A DNA stretch of 64,000 bases from Gymnodinialimonas sp. 202GB13-11. GTDB lineage: Bacteria > Pseudomonadota > Alphaproteobacteria > Rhodobacterales > Rhodobacteraceae. The notes beneath the pieces are model-generated. The model did not search any database. It was not told where the DNA came from and saw nothing but the letters and a program-made list of their open reading frames with translations. Positions 42,915 through 52,417 of the stretch are shown here, in pieces (within the stretch, counting starts at the first letter, position 1; each line of letters begins with the position of its first letter). The stretch is taken from assembly GCF_040932485.1 (NCBI RefSeq), contig NZ_JBFRBH010000001.1, positions 310,001 through 374,000 on the forward strand. The letters are read 5' to 3'. The translations under genes and the position numbers were made by a program.

Positions 42915-44101
42915 GCGGCTTCGGCGATCACCTTCATCGCGGCTTCCAACCCGGTCGGCCCATGCGGGATCTGTAGCGCGGACATGCCGGCCTGAAGGCC
43001 TGCGAGCACTCCCAGCACCATATGCCCGTTCACGTGGCCCATATGGCCGATCCGCAAATAGTCATCCGGCGCGTCCAGACCATCGAGCGGCACGCCAAGC
43101 GTGACGCCGTAATTTGCCTCCATCCACTCGCGCAGCCGCAGGCCGTTGCCGGGGCCGAAATTGACCAGAGTAACGGCATTGCTGCGCTTGTCACGTTCGG
43201 TGATGTTGGCGCGCACCGGGCCCGCCTGGCCCCAGATATCCAGCGCTGACCAGATGGCTTCTGCCAGCACACCATGCCGCCGCCAGACCTGTGTCAGCCC
43301 CTCCTCATGGACGATCATGTCGAGTGCCGTGCGCAGGCCATAAAGATGATGCGTCGGAGCCGTGCCGCAGAAGTAGCGATAGAAATAATCCGGGTCGATG
43401 CGCGGGCGCCAATCCCAATAGGGCGTGACCATATTGGCCCGATCGCGGGCCTTGTCCGCCTTGTCGTTGAAATAGACGAACGCCATGCCGGGTGGGGTCA
43501 TCAGGCCCTTCTGGCTACCTGTGACCATTACGTCGACTCCCCAGTCATCCATGTGGAATTCGTCGCAGCCCAGACAGGCAATATTGTCCGAGAACAACAG
43601 CGCCGGGTGGACTGCCGCATCGAGCGCTCTTCGCAAGCCAAGGATGTTGTTCTTGACGGAGGTCGCGGTATCGACCTGCACCGCTAGCACGGCCTTGATT
43701 TTGTGGTCACTGTCAGCCGCCAGCGCCTGCGCCACACGCTCCATGTCGATGTCGGATTGCATCCCGAAATCCAGCACTTCGCATTCGGCGCCCAAATCCC
43801 GGGCCATCTCGCCCCAGCCGATGCCAAAGCGACCCGTTGCCAGAACCAGCACCTTGTCCCCGCGCGACAGGGTGTTGACGAGGGCGGCTTCCCACGCGCC
43901 GTGGCCATTGCTGATATACATGGCCACATGATGCGACGTGCCAGCGACGGCCTTCAGGTCGGGCACTATCGTCTCAACCATGTCAACGAGCGCACCACGG
44001 TAAATGTTGGGCGCGGCCCGGTGCATCGCCTGCAAGACCCGGTCAGGCATCACGGAGGGTCCGGGGATGGCAAGGTAATGGCGACCGTTGGACAGGGACA
44101 T
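42911..44101 (-). CDS. Class V aminotransferase, alanine/serine-glyoxylate type
   Basis: 396 residues, the typical family length. 'RHYLAIPGPSVMPDRVLQAM', 'YISNGHGAWEAALVNTLSRGDKVLVLATG', 'SDNIACLGCDEFHMDDWGVD' and the PLP Lys198 in 'VTGSQKGLMTPPGMAF' are canonical for serine-glyoxylate aminotransferase, more so than the gene at 13752. Starts at 44101; 22 further in-frame residues upstream are not conserved in kind. It may be the housekeeping enzyme that transaminates glyoxylate. Confidence 0.8.
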   Translation of the reverse strand: MSLSNGRHYLAIPGPSVMPDRVLQAMHRAAPNIYRGALVDMVETIVPDLKAVAGTSHHVAMYISNGHGAWEAALVNTLSRGDKVLVLATGRFGIGWGEMARDLGAECEVLDFGMQSDIDMERVAQALAADSDHKIKAVLAVQVDTATSVKNNILGLRRALDAAVHPALLFSDNIACLGCDEFHMDDWGVDVMVTGSQKGLMTPPGMAFVYFNDKADKARDRANMVTPYWDWRPRIDPDYFYRYFCGTAPTHHLYGLRTALDMIVHEEGLTQVWRRHGVLAEAIWSALDIWGQAGPVRANITERDKRSNAVTLVNFGPGNGLRLREWMEANYGVTLGVPLDGLDAPDDYLRIGHMGHVNGHMVLGVLAGLQAGMSALQIPHGPTGLEAAMKVIAEAA

Positions 44102-44227
44102 TGCGGGTACTCCGGGGGGATTGCGTGCGTTGCTTTGAGAGGTATAGCGGCCCCAATAGCCGGTCAATGTTGCGCGGGACCCTGCGCATGATTAGCTGTG
44201 ATGCGAAAGATCACGGGGGATGAACAG

Positions 44228-44980
44228 ATGATCGGAGAACGGGCAGAGGATCGAACGGTTTTGCGCCTGAGTGGGGCCGACGCGCATAGCTTTCTGAAAG
44301 GTCTGGTGACGCGCGATCCCGGTGACGGGTTGACCTATGCGGCGCTCCTGACACCGCAGGGGAAGTACTTGGCGGACTTCTTCTTGTTGGATCGAGGCGA
44401 CGACATTCTGGTCGATGTCAAAACAGACCTCGCCCCCGGGCTGGCACAGCGGCTTTCCATGTACCGCCTGCGCGCTGATGTTGTGATTGAAGAGGCCGGT
44501 TTGCCGGTGACACGTGGGCTTGGCGATGCGCCGGTAGGAGCTTTCCCCGACCCCCGAGATGCGTCGCTTGGTTGGCGCGCCTACGGGATGGAGGGAGGCG
44601 ACCCGTCTATTGATTGGGACGCACTTCGTGTTGCGGCTTGTGTGCCTGAGACCGGCGTCGAGTTGGTTCCGAATGACACCTACATTCTGGAAGCTGGCTT
44701 TGATCGCTTGTCCGGCGTGGATCACCGGAAGGGGTGTTATGTCGGGCAGGAAGTTACCGCGCGGATGAAGCATAAGACGGAGCTGAAGAAGGGTTTCGTC
44801 ACCGTGTCGATCGAGGGTGAGGCCTCAGTAGGAACCGAGATTGTCGCGGACGGCAAACCCGCCGGAACGCTCTTCACGCAAGCGGGCGGGCAGGGCATTG
44901 CCTACCTTCGATTTGACCGCGCGAAGAGGCCAATGCAGGCCGGAGCGGCCAAGGTGAAGTGGCAATCCAGCCCTGAATAG
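44228..44980 (+). CDS. Folate-binding YgfZ/GcvT-like protein
   Basis: 250 residues. The invariant YgfZ motif K-G-C-Y-x-G-Q-E is present with Cys170 ('KGCYVGQEVTARMKHK'); the N-terminal 'LRLSGADAHSFLKGLVTRDP' and 'ALLTPQGKYLADFFLLD' are the folate-binding domain. The family (Iba57 in mitochondria) helps assemble or repair certain Fe-S proteins with tetrahydrofolate. I start at 44228, 7 bases after a GGGGGA, rather than at 44198. It ends 47 bases from the convergent methyltransferase. Confidence 0.85.
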   Translation: MIGERAEDRTVLRLSGADAHSFLKGLVTRDPGDGLTYAALLTPQGKYLADFFLLDRGDDILVDVKTDLAPGLAQRLSMYRLRADVVIEEAGLPVTRGLGDAPVGAFPDPRDASLGWRAYGMEGGDPSIDWDALRVAACVPETGVELVPNDTYILEAGFDRLSGVDHRKGCYVGQEVTARMKHKTELKKGFVTVSIEGEASVGTEIVADGKPAGTLFTQAGGQGIAYLRFDRAKRPMQAGAAKVKWQSSPE

Positions 44981-45027
44981 GTGGTGTGGATAAATCGAGG
45001 ATAGATTGGGATTGTGTGATCTTTACC

Positions 45028-45489
45028 TCATAGCAGTAGCCCTGCCGCTCCCTCATGTCGCAAAAGCCATACTTTCGTCTCGACACCACCGGGGGCAGAG
45101 AACCCGCCCAAGCCGCTCGCACCCAAAATGCGATGACAAGGGATCAGGATTGGAATTCGGTTCGCGCCGCAGGCTTGACCGACCGCCTGTGCGGGTAGCC
45201 CGACCTCCTGCGCAACATCTCCGTAGCTGCGCGTCTTACCCATTGGGATCGCGCGCATCGCGTCCAAGACACGGCCCGTTGCATCATCCCGCCCATGTCG
45301 GATCGGCACTGTGAAATCCGTCAGGCGACCGCTGAAATAGGCGTCCAATTCTGCCGCAGCCTCACACAGTAAATCGCTTTCCATGGGCGTATCAATCCGG
45401 CTCCAACCGGCGCGCACAATCGCGCCGTCCGCCTCCTCGACATAGACCGGGCCAACTGGCGTCTCTACGCTAATACGATTTCCGTCCAT
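45028..45489 (-). CDS. ogt: Methylated-DNA-[protein]-cysteine S-methyltransferase
   Basis: 153 residues. The acceptor Cys118 lies in 'ILIPCHRILGASGLGGF', preceded by the DNA-binding segment 'IPMGKTRSYGDVAQEVGLPAQAVGQACGAN'. It removes alkyl groups from O6-alkylguanine in a suicide reaction. No AraC-type Ada domain is fused, so this is the constitutive Ogt type. In a minus-strand series with the DUF3253 and GST genes. Confidence 0.88.
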   Translation of the reverse strand: MDGNRISVETPVGPVYVEEADGAIVRAGWSRIDTPMESDLLCEAAAELDAYFSGRLTDFTVPIRHGRDDATGRVLDAMRAIPMGKTRSYGDVAQEVGLPAQAVGQACGANRIPILIPCHRILGASGLGGFSAPGGVETKVWLLRHEGAAGLLL

Positions 45490-45520
45490 GACCTGAGCCT
45501 GTCTGGACTGCCGCGAAATC

Positions 45521-45754
45521 TCAACCCGGATCCTGCGCCAACCGAATTGGTCCGCGCGCTGTCAGCGGGTCGACTTCAACGCCCCGCTGCGTTGCACGTA
45601 GGCCCAGTTCAGCAGCCACACGCCGGACATCTGGCATCAGGGGCCGCCAATCCTCCGCCACTGCGCGCGCGGCCTCTGATGGGCAAAAGGTTTTTCCCGC
45701 CCGCTCTGTCGCCAGCCGCAGCAGAACCTCGGCAATCAGCGCATCATCCGCCAA
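45521..45754 (-). CDS. DUF3253-like small protein
   Basis: 77 residues from a TTG start at 45754, preceded by AGGA; a longer form of 97 residues from 45814 would overlap the GST coding region much further. 'DALIAEVLLRLATERAGKTFCPSEAARAVAEDWRPLMPDVRRVAAELG' matches the DUF3253 helical domain, a winged-helix-like fold of unknown role. No enzyme motif. It lies between the GST and DNA-repair methyltransferase genes in the same direction. The start is uncertain. Confidence 0.6.
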   Translation of the reverse strand: MADDALIAEVLLRLATERAGKTFCPSEAARAVAEDWRPLMPDVRRVAAELGLRATQRGVEVDPLTARGPIRLAQDPG

Positions 45755-46610
45755 TCTTGTCCTGCGTCTTGGTCTCGAAGTCTTCCGCCGAATGCCGTTC
45801 CCACAATTGTTCATGGGGCTCGCCCGAGGTGCGGTTTACCATCCGCCCGCGCTGCACACCCGGCCGCATGAGGATGGCCTCGGCCCATCGCGTCAAATGG
45901 GTGTAATCATGCACCGACAGGAATTCGCTCGCGTTGTAGCCGCCTTCCGTCACCATCCGCCCGTACCACGGCCAGATGGCCATATCGGCAATGGTGTATT
46001 CGCCGCCCGCCATCCACTCATTCTCGGCCAGATGCTTGTCGAGCACATCCATCTGCCGCTTGCTTTCCATCGCATAGCGATTGATCGGGTATTCCATCGG
46101 GTAGGGGGCATAGGCGTAGAAATGGCCAAAGCCGCCGCCCAGAAACGGCGCGCTACCCATCTGCCACATTAGCCACGACAGCAATTCCGGCCGCGCCTTG
46201 TCCGGTCCCATGAAAGCTCCGAATTTCTCGGCCAGATGCATCATGATTGCGACGGATTCAAACACCCGAACGGGCTCCGGCCCGGAATGGTCCATCAGGG
46301 CCGGTATCTTGGAATTCGGGTTCACCTCTACGAAGCCCGACCCAAATTGGTCGCCATCCCCGATGCGGATCAGCCATGCATCGTATTCGGCGTCCGAAAA
46401 GCCCGCCTCCAGCAATTCCTCGAACAGCACGGTGACTTTCACGCCATTGGGCGTGCCTAGCGAATACAGCTGGAAGGGATGCTCCCCTACGGGAAGCTCT
46501 TTGTCATGGGTCGCGCCTGCGATGGGCCGGTTCAGAGACGCCCATTCGCCCCCGTTCTCCTTGTCCCACGTCCAAACCTTGGGGGGCGTATATTCTTCCT
46601 GACGTGCCAT
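45744..46610 (-). CDS. Glutathione S-transferase, YghU-like
   Basis: 288 residues. The long N-terminal extension 'YTPPKVWTWDKENGGEWASLNRPIAGATHDKELPVG' and the thioredoxin-fold start 'FQLYSLGTPNGVKVTVLFEELLEAG' are characteristic of the YghU branch (disulfide-bond oxidoreductase activity with two bound glutathiones). 'NPNSKIPALMDHSG' supplies the cis-proline. C-terminal helical domain includes 'YTIADMAIWPWYGR'. Its start follows AGGAGG. The upstream gap carries a terminator of ileS. Confidence 0.88.
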   Translation of the reverse strand: MARQEEYTPPKVWTWDKENGGEWASLNRPIAGATHDKELPVGEHPFQLYSLGTPNGVKVTVLFEELLEAGFSDAEYDAWLIRIGDGDQFGSGFVEVNPNSKIPALMDHSGPEPVRVFESVAIMMHLAEKFGAFMGPDKARPELLSWLMWQMGSAPFLGGGFGHFYAYAPYPMEYPINRYAMESKRQMDVLDKHLAENEWMAGGEYTIADMAIWPWYGRMVTEGGYNASEFLSVHDYTHLTRWAEAILMRPGVQRGRMVNRTSGEPHEQLWERHSAEDFETKTQDKIGG

Positions 46611-46745
46611 GGCGCGGCCTCCTGCGTTTCCCGTTCAACGCAACTTAGGTCGCGCCCCGCAGAAACCCAAGGCGCAGAGGGCTGTGCGGGTGCGCACTCC
46701 GCCCACCTTTGCTTCAAAAAATAGGCATAATCCGGCACCTGAAAA

Positions 46746-46780
46746 GCAAAGCCGCGCCCAGAGACTGAGCGCGGCTTTTC
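46746..46780 (-). terminator. Terminator of ileS
   Basis: AAGCCGCGC (46749-46757) and GCGCGGCTT (46769-46777) form a perfect 9-base-pair stem, 19 bases beyond the ileS stop on the minus strand. A T-rich sequence follows in that direction (TTTGCTTTTC), fitting rho-independent termination of ileS. Confidence 0.8.
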
Positions 46781-46798
46781 ATCTAAACAGCGGGTGGG

Positions 46799-49705
46799 TC
46801 AGGCCGAAAGCGCCTCATCACAACGACCGCAGACGCCTTCGTGGGAATGTGTGCCTACATCAGGCAGGATCTTCCAGCATCGCATGCATTTCTCGCCCTC
46901 GGCCTTCTCGAAAACCGCCGCGACGCCTTCGACTTCTGGCAGGCGGAAAGCTTCCGCCGGGGCCGGATCTGCCGTCAGCGTGATGTCGGACGTGATCGCC
47001 ATATCTTCGAACGCGACCGATTTCAGGGCCACCAGGGTGCCAGCATCGTCCACATGGACGACCGGCGCGGCCTCCAGCGACGCTCCGATGACCTTGTCAC
47101 GACGCTGCACTTCCAGCGCCGCCGTCACCACCCGGCGCGCGGCCCGCACCTTGGACCATTTCGCGGCCAGTGCCTCGTCCCGCCAAGCGGCAGGCGTTTC
47201 GGGGATGTCGACCAGATGTACCGAGCTATCTTCGCCCGGGAACCGTTCCAGCCAGACTTCTTCCATCGTGAAGACGAGGATCGGCGCAAGCCAAGTGGTC
47301 AAACGGTGGAACAGGATGTCCAGCACCGTCCGGGCCGCCCGCCGACGCGCGGTGTCGCCGTCGCAGTAAAGCGCGTCCTTGCGGATGTCGAAGTAAAAGG
47401 CCGACAGGTCGGTCGTCGCAAAGGTGAAAACGGCCTGGAACACGCCCTGGAAATCGAATTTGGCATAACCCTCTCGGACCACCTGATCCAGCTCAGCTAA
47501 GCGATGCAGTACCCAACGCTCCAACTCCGGCATATCCGCAGGCTCAATCCGGTCGGCTTCGGAAAAGTCTGCCAAAGACCCCAACATGAACCGCATCGTG
47601 TTGCGTAGGCGGCGATAGCTATCCGCTGTGCCTTTCAGGATCTCCGGCCCGATGCGCTGGTCGGCGGTGTAGTCCGTCTGAGCCACCCACAGGCGCAGGA
47701 TATCGGCGCCGTACTGCTTGATGACCTCCTCCGGCACGATGGTGTTGCCGATGGATTTGGACATCTTCATGCCCTTCTCATCCAGCGTGAAGCCGTGCGT
47801 TACCACGTTGCGGTAGGGCGCGTGACCTTGCGTGCCGACCGATTGCAGAAGCGAAGAATGGAACCAGCCGCGATGCTGGTCGGTGCCCTCCATGTAAACG
47901 TCGGCGATGCCGTCATCGGTGCCATCTTCCCGGTCGCGCAATACGAAAGCGTGGGTGGAGCCGCTGTCAAACCACACATCGAGAATGTCGAAGACCTGAT
48001 CGTAGTCCTCGGCGTTCACGTCATTGCCAAGGAACCGTTCCTTCGCGCCGGGCTTGTACCAGGCATCCGCGCCCTCCGCCTCGAACGCCTCAAGGATGCG
48101 CGCATTCACGGCCTCATTGCGCAGCAGGTAGTCGGAGTCCGTTGGCAATGCGCCTTTCTTGGTGAAACAGGTCAGCGGCACACCCCAGGCCCGCTGGCGG
48201 CTCAACACCCAATCTGGCCGCGCTTCCATCATCGAATGCAGGCGGTTGCGCCCCGATTGCGGGGTCCATCTGACCTTGTCGATCTCTTCCAGCGCACGGC
48301 CACGGATGGTGAACGTATCGTCCCCAACCGACATGTCTTTGTCGATAGCTGCAAACCATTGCGGCGTGTTGCGGTAGATCACCGGCGCTTTCGAGCGCCA
48401 CGAATGCGGATAGGAATGGTGGATCTTGCCACGCGCCAGCAGCCCGCCAACCTCGACCAGCTTGTCGATGACGGCTTTGTTTGCCGTGCCTTCCCCGCCC
48501 TTGCGGCTGAGGATGTAGTGGCCGCCGAAGAAGGGCAGATCGGGCCGGAAGGATCCGTCGTCCATCACGTTGTAAGTGATGACCTGTTCCAACATGCCGA
48601 GGTCGCGGTAGAGTTCATATTCTTCCATCCCGTGGGAGGGCGCGCAATGGACGAAGCCGGTGCCTTCCTCGTCGCTAACGAAATCGCCATGGCGGAAGTC
48701 GCGCGGGTCATCCCATTCGCCGTCAGCGCCATCGGCATTTGCGAGGGGATGCAACAAGTAAAGACTCTGTAGTTCTTCTGTAGTTACGTCGCGCACACGC
48801 GCCCACATGCCGTCTTCCAGACGGGCACGGGCCATAACGTCCGCGGCCCGTGTATCGGCGAGAAGGTATTTGTCACCGACCTTGGCCCAGGATTCGTCGG
48901 GTGTGCCGGTGACTTCATAGAGGCCGTAAGAGATGTCACGCCCGAACGCGACGGCCTTGTTCGACGGTATCGTCCAGGGCGTGGTCGTCCAGATGACGAC
49001 GAAAGCGCCCTCGAGATCATTGGCTCCGCCATGGGCTTCGAACTTCACCCAGATCGTGAAGCTGTCCTTGTCGTGGTACTCCACCTCCGCCTCGGCCAAG
49101 GCTGTCTGCTCTATGGGCGACCACATCACAGGCTTGGAGCCTTGATAGAGCGTCCCGTTCATCAGGAACTTCTGGAATTCCTCCGCAATCACACGCTCGG
49201 CACGGAAATCCATCGTCAGGTATGGCTTTTCCCAGGTCCCCGTCACGCCAAGGCGTTTGAATTCCTCGCGCTGCACGCCGACCCAATGGTCCGCGAAGTC
49301 GCGGCATTCCTGCCGGAACTCGACGATATCGACGTCGTCCTTGTTCTTGCCCTTCTTGCGGTACTGCTCCTCGATCTTCCATTCGATGGGCAGGCCGTGG
49401 CAATCCCAGCCGGGGATATAGCGGCTGTCATAGCCCATCATCTGATGGGAGCGGACGATGATATCCTTGATCGTCTTGTTCAGCGCGTGGCCGATGTGCA
49501 GGTGGCCGTTGGCATAGGGCGGGCCGTCGTGCAGGGTGAAGGGCTGGCGGCCCTCCTTCTCGCGCAAGCGATCGTAGACGCCAATCTTTTCCCACCGGGC
49601 CAGCCATTCGGGCTCGCGCTTGGGCAGGCCCGCGCGCATGGGGAAGTCGGTTTTCGGCAGGTTCAACGTGTCTTTATAATCCACGGATGTGGTGTCGGCG
49701 CACAT
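46799..49705 (-). CDS. ileS: Isoleucyl-tRNA synthetase
   Basis: 968 residues. 'DGPPYANGHLHIGHALNKTIKD' carries the HIGH motif; 'LDEKGMKMSKSIGN' the KMSKS. The editing domain is in between ('VIWTTTPWTIPSNKAVAFG'). The C-terminal zinc-finger 'KCMRCWK' ... 'GVCGRCDEAL' marks the bacterial type. Start 49705 (MCADTTSV) is the usual one; two further starts to 49735 are possible but lack support. Essential enzyme of translation. Confidence 0.95.
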   Translation of the reverse strand: MCADTTSVDYKDTLNLPKTDFPMRAGLPKREPEWLARWEKIGVYDRLREKEGRQPFTLHDGPPYANGHLHIGHALNKTIKDIIVRSHQMMGYDSRYIPGWDCHGLPIEWKIEEQYRKKGKNKDDVDIVEFRQECRDFADHWVGVQREEFKRLGVTGTWEKPYLTMDFRAERVIAEEFQKFLMNGTLYQGSKPVMWSPIEQTALAEAEVEYHDKDSFTIWVKFEAHGGANDLEGAFVVIWTTTPWTIPSNKAVAFGRDISYGLYEVTGTPDESWAKVGDKYLLADTRAADVMARARLEDGMWARVRDVTTEELQSLYLLHPLANADGADGEWDDPRDFRHGDFVSDEEGTGFVHCAPSHGMEEYELYRDLGMLEQVITYNVMDDGSFRPDLPFFGGHYILSRKGGEGTANKAVIDKLVEVGGLLARGKIHHSYPHSWRSKAPVIYRNTPQWFAAIDKDMSVGDDTFTIRGRALEEIDKVRWTPQSGRNRLHSMMEARPDWVLSRQRAWGVPLTCFTKKGALPTDSDYLLRNEAVNARILEAFEAEGADAWYKPGAKERFLGNDVNAEDYDQVFDILDVWFDSGSTHAFVLRDREDGTDDGIADVYMEGTDQHRGWFHSSLLQSVGTQGHAPYRNVVTHGFTLDEKGMKMSKSIGNTIVPEEVIKQYGADILRLWVAQTDYTADQRIGPEILKGTADSYRRLRNTMRFMLGSLADFSEADRIEPADMPELERWVLHRLAELDQVVREGYAKFDFQGVFQAVFTFATTDLSAFYFDIRKDALYCDGDTARRRAARTVLDILFHRLTTWLAPILVFTMEEVWLERFPGEDSSVHLVDIPETPAAWRDEALAAKWSKVRAARRVVTAALEVQRRDKVIGASLEAAPVVHVDDAGTLVALKSVAFEDMAITSDITLTADPAPAEAFRLPEVEGVAAVFEKAEGEKCMRCWKILPDVGTHSHEGVCGRCDEALSA

Positions 49706-49884
49706 GGGGGCGCTCCTCGTCATCGGAATTTGCAATGGGGTTTAGCAGGGCGGTGCGAATGCTCAAGCACCTTCTCCCGGCGGCCTGAATGGATCAGAGC
49801 GCCGGGCTGCTAATTCGAATGACGATGGCGAAAAGCTTGGTCATGGCGCGCGGTATAAGCCCGCGCGCCGGGAAGGTCAAAGCC

Positions 49885-50190
49885 TCAGCACGGCCCGCCA
49901 ATAAGGCCAAGACCCACCAGAGCGCTGAAAACACCCACAAGGGCCGCGATGCCGGGAACCACCATGTTCATGGTGCGGGCCGAAGACAGATCCTTGCGCG
50001 CGCTCATCACGCCCCCCAGACCGACGAGAACGGCGAGAACGCCAAAGCCCAGTTTGGCGACGTCGAAATAGCTGCAATTCACCACGCCATTGAGGTTCGA
50101 GGTGGAGCTGAAATTGATGCTGATCAGAAGGCTCAGAATGGCAAGCACGGCCGCACCTTTGGCGCTGCCTGAAAGATCGGAAAATGTCAT
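49885..50190 (-). CDS. Small membrane protein of unknown function
   Basis: 101 residues with three likely membrane segments (about 12-28, 43-62 and 75-98) and a short cytoplasmic loop 'SARKDLSSART'. I do not recognise the family. Upstream of ileS on the same strand (179-base gap), divergent from the FAD monooxygenase gene. No motif suggests function. Confidence 0.6.
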   Translation of the reverse strand: MTFSDLSGSAKGAAVLAILSLLISINFSSTSNLNGVVNCSYFDVAKLGFGVLAVLVGLGGVMSARKDLSSARTMNMVVPGIAALVGVFSALVGLGLIGGPC

Positions 50191-50311
50191 AAGAAGGGGT
50201 CCTTAATTTGAAGGCCCCCACCGTGCGAATGCATGGCCTATGGGGCAAGTCAGGGAATCCGCCACAACCTGCCGCATGGTCGTGGGCGCAGGGGCAGCTA
50301 TCGTTCGGATC

Positions 50312-51493
50312 ATGAAACAGAATATCGCGATTGCCGGCGCCGGGATCGGCGGGCTTGCCGCCGCTGCCCTATTGGCCGGGGACGGCCACAAGGTCACTGT
50401 CTTCGATCAATTCGACATGCCCCGACCGGTCGGCTCCGGGCTGGTCATCCAGCCCGTTGGCATGGAGGTTCTGCGCGCCTGTGGTGCCGCGGATGAGGCA
50501 CTAGCGCGTGGCACAAGGATTGCCACCATGTTCGGTGACGAGGTCGATCAAAACCGCACGGTTCTCTCCGTCTCTTACGGAAAATCCATCGAGCGTCAGG
50601 GGCTTGGCATTCACCGCGCGGCCTTGTTTGAGGCGCTCTACGCGGCTGCGGATTCCGCGGGTACGACCATCATCGCAGACAGTCCCGTTCGCGCGCGCGA
50701 TGGGCAGTTCCTTGTGATCGAACACGAATGGGACGGTCCCTATGATCTGATCGTCGATGCGCTTGGCGCGGGCTCTCCTCTGTCGCCGCTCAAATCTCGT
50801 CCGCTGCCTTACGGCGCAGTTTGGGCGACCGTTCCCTGGCCCGACAACGCCCCGTTCCCCGAAGACCGCCTGACCCAGCGCTATCGTCGCGCCGACCGCA
50901 TGTTGGGCGTTCTGCCGGTTGGTATCATGAGACCGACGGCGGACACACGCCTCGCCGCAATCTTCTATTCCCTCAAGGCCTATGCAATAGACGGGCATTT
51001 CGCGCGCCCTTTCTCCGAGTGGCGCGCCGAGGCCGAGGCGCTTTGGCCTGAATTCGCGGCGTTCCTACCCGACACGCTCGACCATTCTGACTTTACCCGC
51101 GCCACCTACACCCACGGCACCTTGCGGCGGCCCTACGATGACGGCCTCGTCCATATCGGCGATGCTGCCCATCGCGCCTCGCCGCAACTGGGGCAGGGGG
51201 CAAATATGGCACTGCTCGATGCGCGCGCTTTGCAATTGGCTTTGCGGCAGGCAACGGTGGAGGAGGCCCTGCGCCGCTACGCGATGGCACGGCGCTGGCA
51301 TGTCTGGCTTTATCAGATGATGTCGGCTTCGTTCACGCCGCAATATCAAAGCGATAGCCGGGCCTTGCCGGTCCTGCGCGACCGCGTACTTGCCCCGCTT
51401 AGCCGTACATTTCCGGTGCCTGCGATCCTGACAAAGCTGGTCTGCGGCGACCTTGTGCCGCCTATGGCGTCCCTGACGCCGCGTTCCGACTGA
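50312..51493 (+). CDS. FAD-dependent monooxygenase (PHBH/UbiH-like)
   Basis: 393 residues. N-terminal FAD motif 'NIAIAGAGIGGLAAAALLAGDGHKVTVFDQF' and the second FAD motif 'VHIGDAAHRASPQLGQGANMALLDARAL' define the flavoprotein aromatic hydroxylase family. Start at 50312; the ORF runs 72 bases further but that part is antisense to the membrane-protein promoter. Substrate unknown; no electron-transfer partner or aromatic gene nearby. Its last 32 bases overlap the end of the DMT gene on the other strand. Confidence 0.82.
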   Translation: MKQNIAIAGAGIGGLAAAALLAGDGHKVTVFDQFDMPRPVGSGLVIQPVGMEVLRACGAADEALARGTRIATMFGDEVDQNRTVLSVSYGKSIERQGLGIHRAALFEALYAAADSAGTTIIADSPVRARDGQFLVIEHEWDGPYDLIVDALGAGSPLSPLKSRPLPYGAVWATVPWPDNAPFPEDRLTQRYRRADRMLGVLPVGIMRPTADTRLAAIFYSLKAYAIDGHFARPFSEWRAEAEALWPEFAAFLPDTLDHSDFTRATYTHGTLRRPYDDGLVHIGDAAHRASPQLGQGANMALLDARALQLALRQATVEEALRRYAMARRWHVWLYQMMSASFTPQYQSDSRALPVLRDRVLAPLSRTFPVPAILTKLVCGDLVPPMASLTPRSD

Positions 51494-52385
51494 CGGCGCG
51501 TTCCCGCATCACGATGTAAAGGCCCGAGGCAATCGTCACCGCGATCCCGGCGGCGGCCAACCCGTTGGGCAGGTCGCTGAACATTACGAAGCCCACCAGG
51601 GTCGCCATCGGGATCTCAAGATATTGCATCGGGGCCAGCGTGGCCGACGGCGCGAAGCGCAGGGACCATGTCATCAGCAAATGCCCGATGGACCCGAATA
51701 CTCCCAAGGCCACGAACAACCAGATCTCCGCGCCCATCGGCGGCAACCACCCGACCAACGGTGCGGTCTCGGCCATCGGCAAAAAGACCAGCGGCGTCAC
51801 GAACGGCAACGCCAGCAACCCAGATGAGGCTTGGAGCGCCAGCGGGTCGATCTCCTTCGCCATCGCGCGGGTGACCAGCATGAAAAAGGCAAACACGATG
51901 GCCACGCCAATCGGCAGCAACGCCGCCCAACCGACCGCTGCAAAACTGGGTTGGACAACCATGAGCGTACCCACAAACCCCACCGCACAAGCGATCAGGC
52001 GGCGCGGTCCGACCTCTTCATCCAGGAAAAAACGCCCGAGCAAGAGCATGAGGAAGGGCATGACGAACGCAATTGCCACCGCATCCGCCAAAGGCAGGAA
52101 GCGCAAGGCAGAGAACATCATCAACAGGCCTGAGATTTGTAGCGCTGCACGAAGGGCTGTCAGGCCGGCCACCCTGGCCGAAGGGAAAAGCGCCGCCCCT
52201 GCCATCAGGGCCATCGGTGTGAACAGCAAGGCCTGCGTGACAAAGCGCACGACAATTAGCTGGAATAGCGGAAATTCCTCACCCAACAGCTTCGCCAAGG
52301 CATCCGCAAAAGGGATGACCGCACAGAAGCCGAACATCAGCAAGATGCCCAAAAGGGGGCGGTCAGTGGAGGTGTCGCGGGCCAT
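51462..52385 (-). CDS. DMT-superfamily (EamA) permease
   Basis: 307 residues with ten predicted membrane helices arranged as two EamA repeats; first-helix 'LLGILLMFGFCAVIPFADALAKLLGEEFPLFQLIVVRF' and the repeat 'IGHLLMTWSLRFAPSATLAPMQYLEIPMATLVGFVMF' are diagnostic. Exports or imports small metabolites; specificity cannot be told. Last gene of a likely operon ycjX-ycjF-fusion reductase-DMT (32-base gap upstream). Confidence 0.85.
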   Translation of the reverse strand: MARDTSTDRPLLGILLMFGFCAVIPFADALAKLLGEEFPLFQLIVVRFVTQALLFTPMALMAGAALFPSARVAGLTALRAALQISGLLMMFSALRFLPLADAVAIAFVMPFLMLLLGRFFLDEEVGPRRLIACAVGFVGTLMVVQPSFAAVGWAALLPIGVAIVFAFFMLVTRAMAKEIDPLALQASSGLLALPFVTPLVFLPMAETAPLVGWLPPMGAEIWLFVALGVFGSIGHLLMTWSLRFAPSATLAPMQYLEIPMATLVGFVMFSDLPNGLAAAGIAVTIASGLYIVMRERAVSRNAASGTP

Positions 52386-52417
52386 GGTGACTGAATGGCA
52401 CGGGGCGCGCCGGCCCG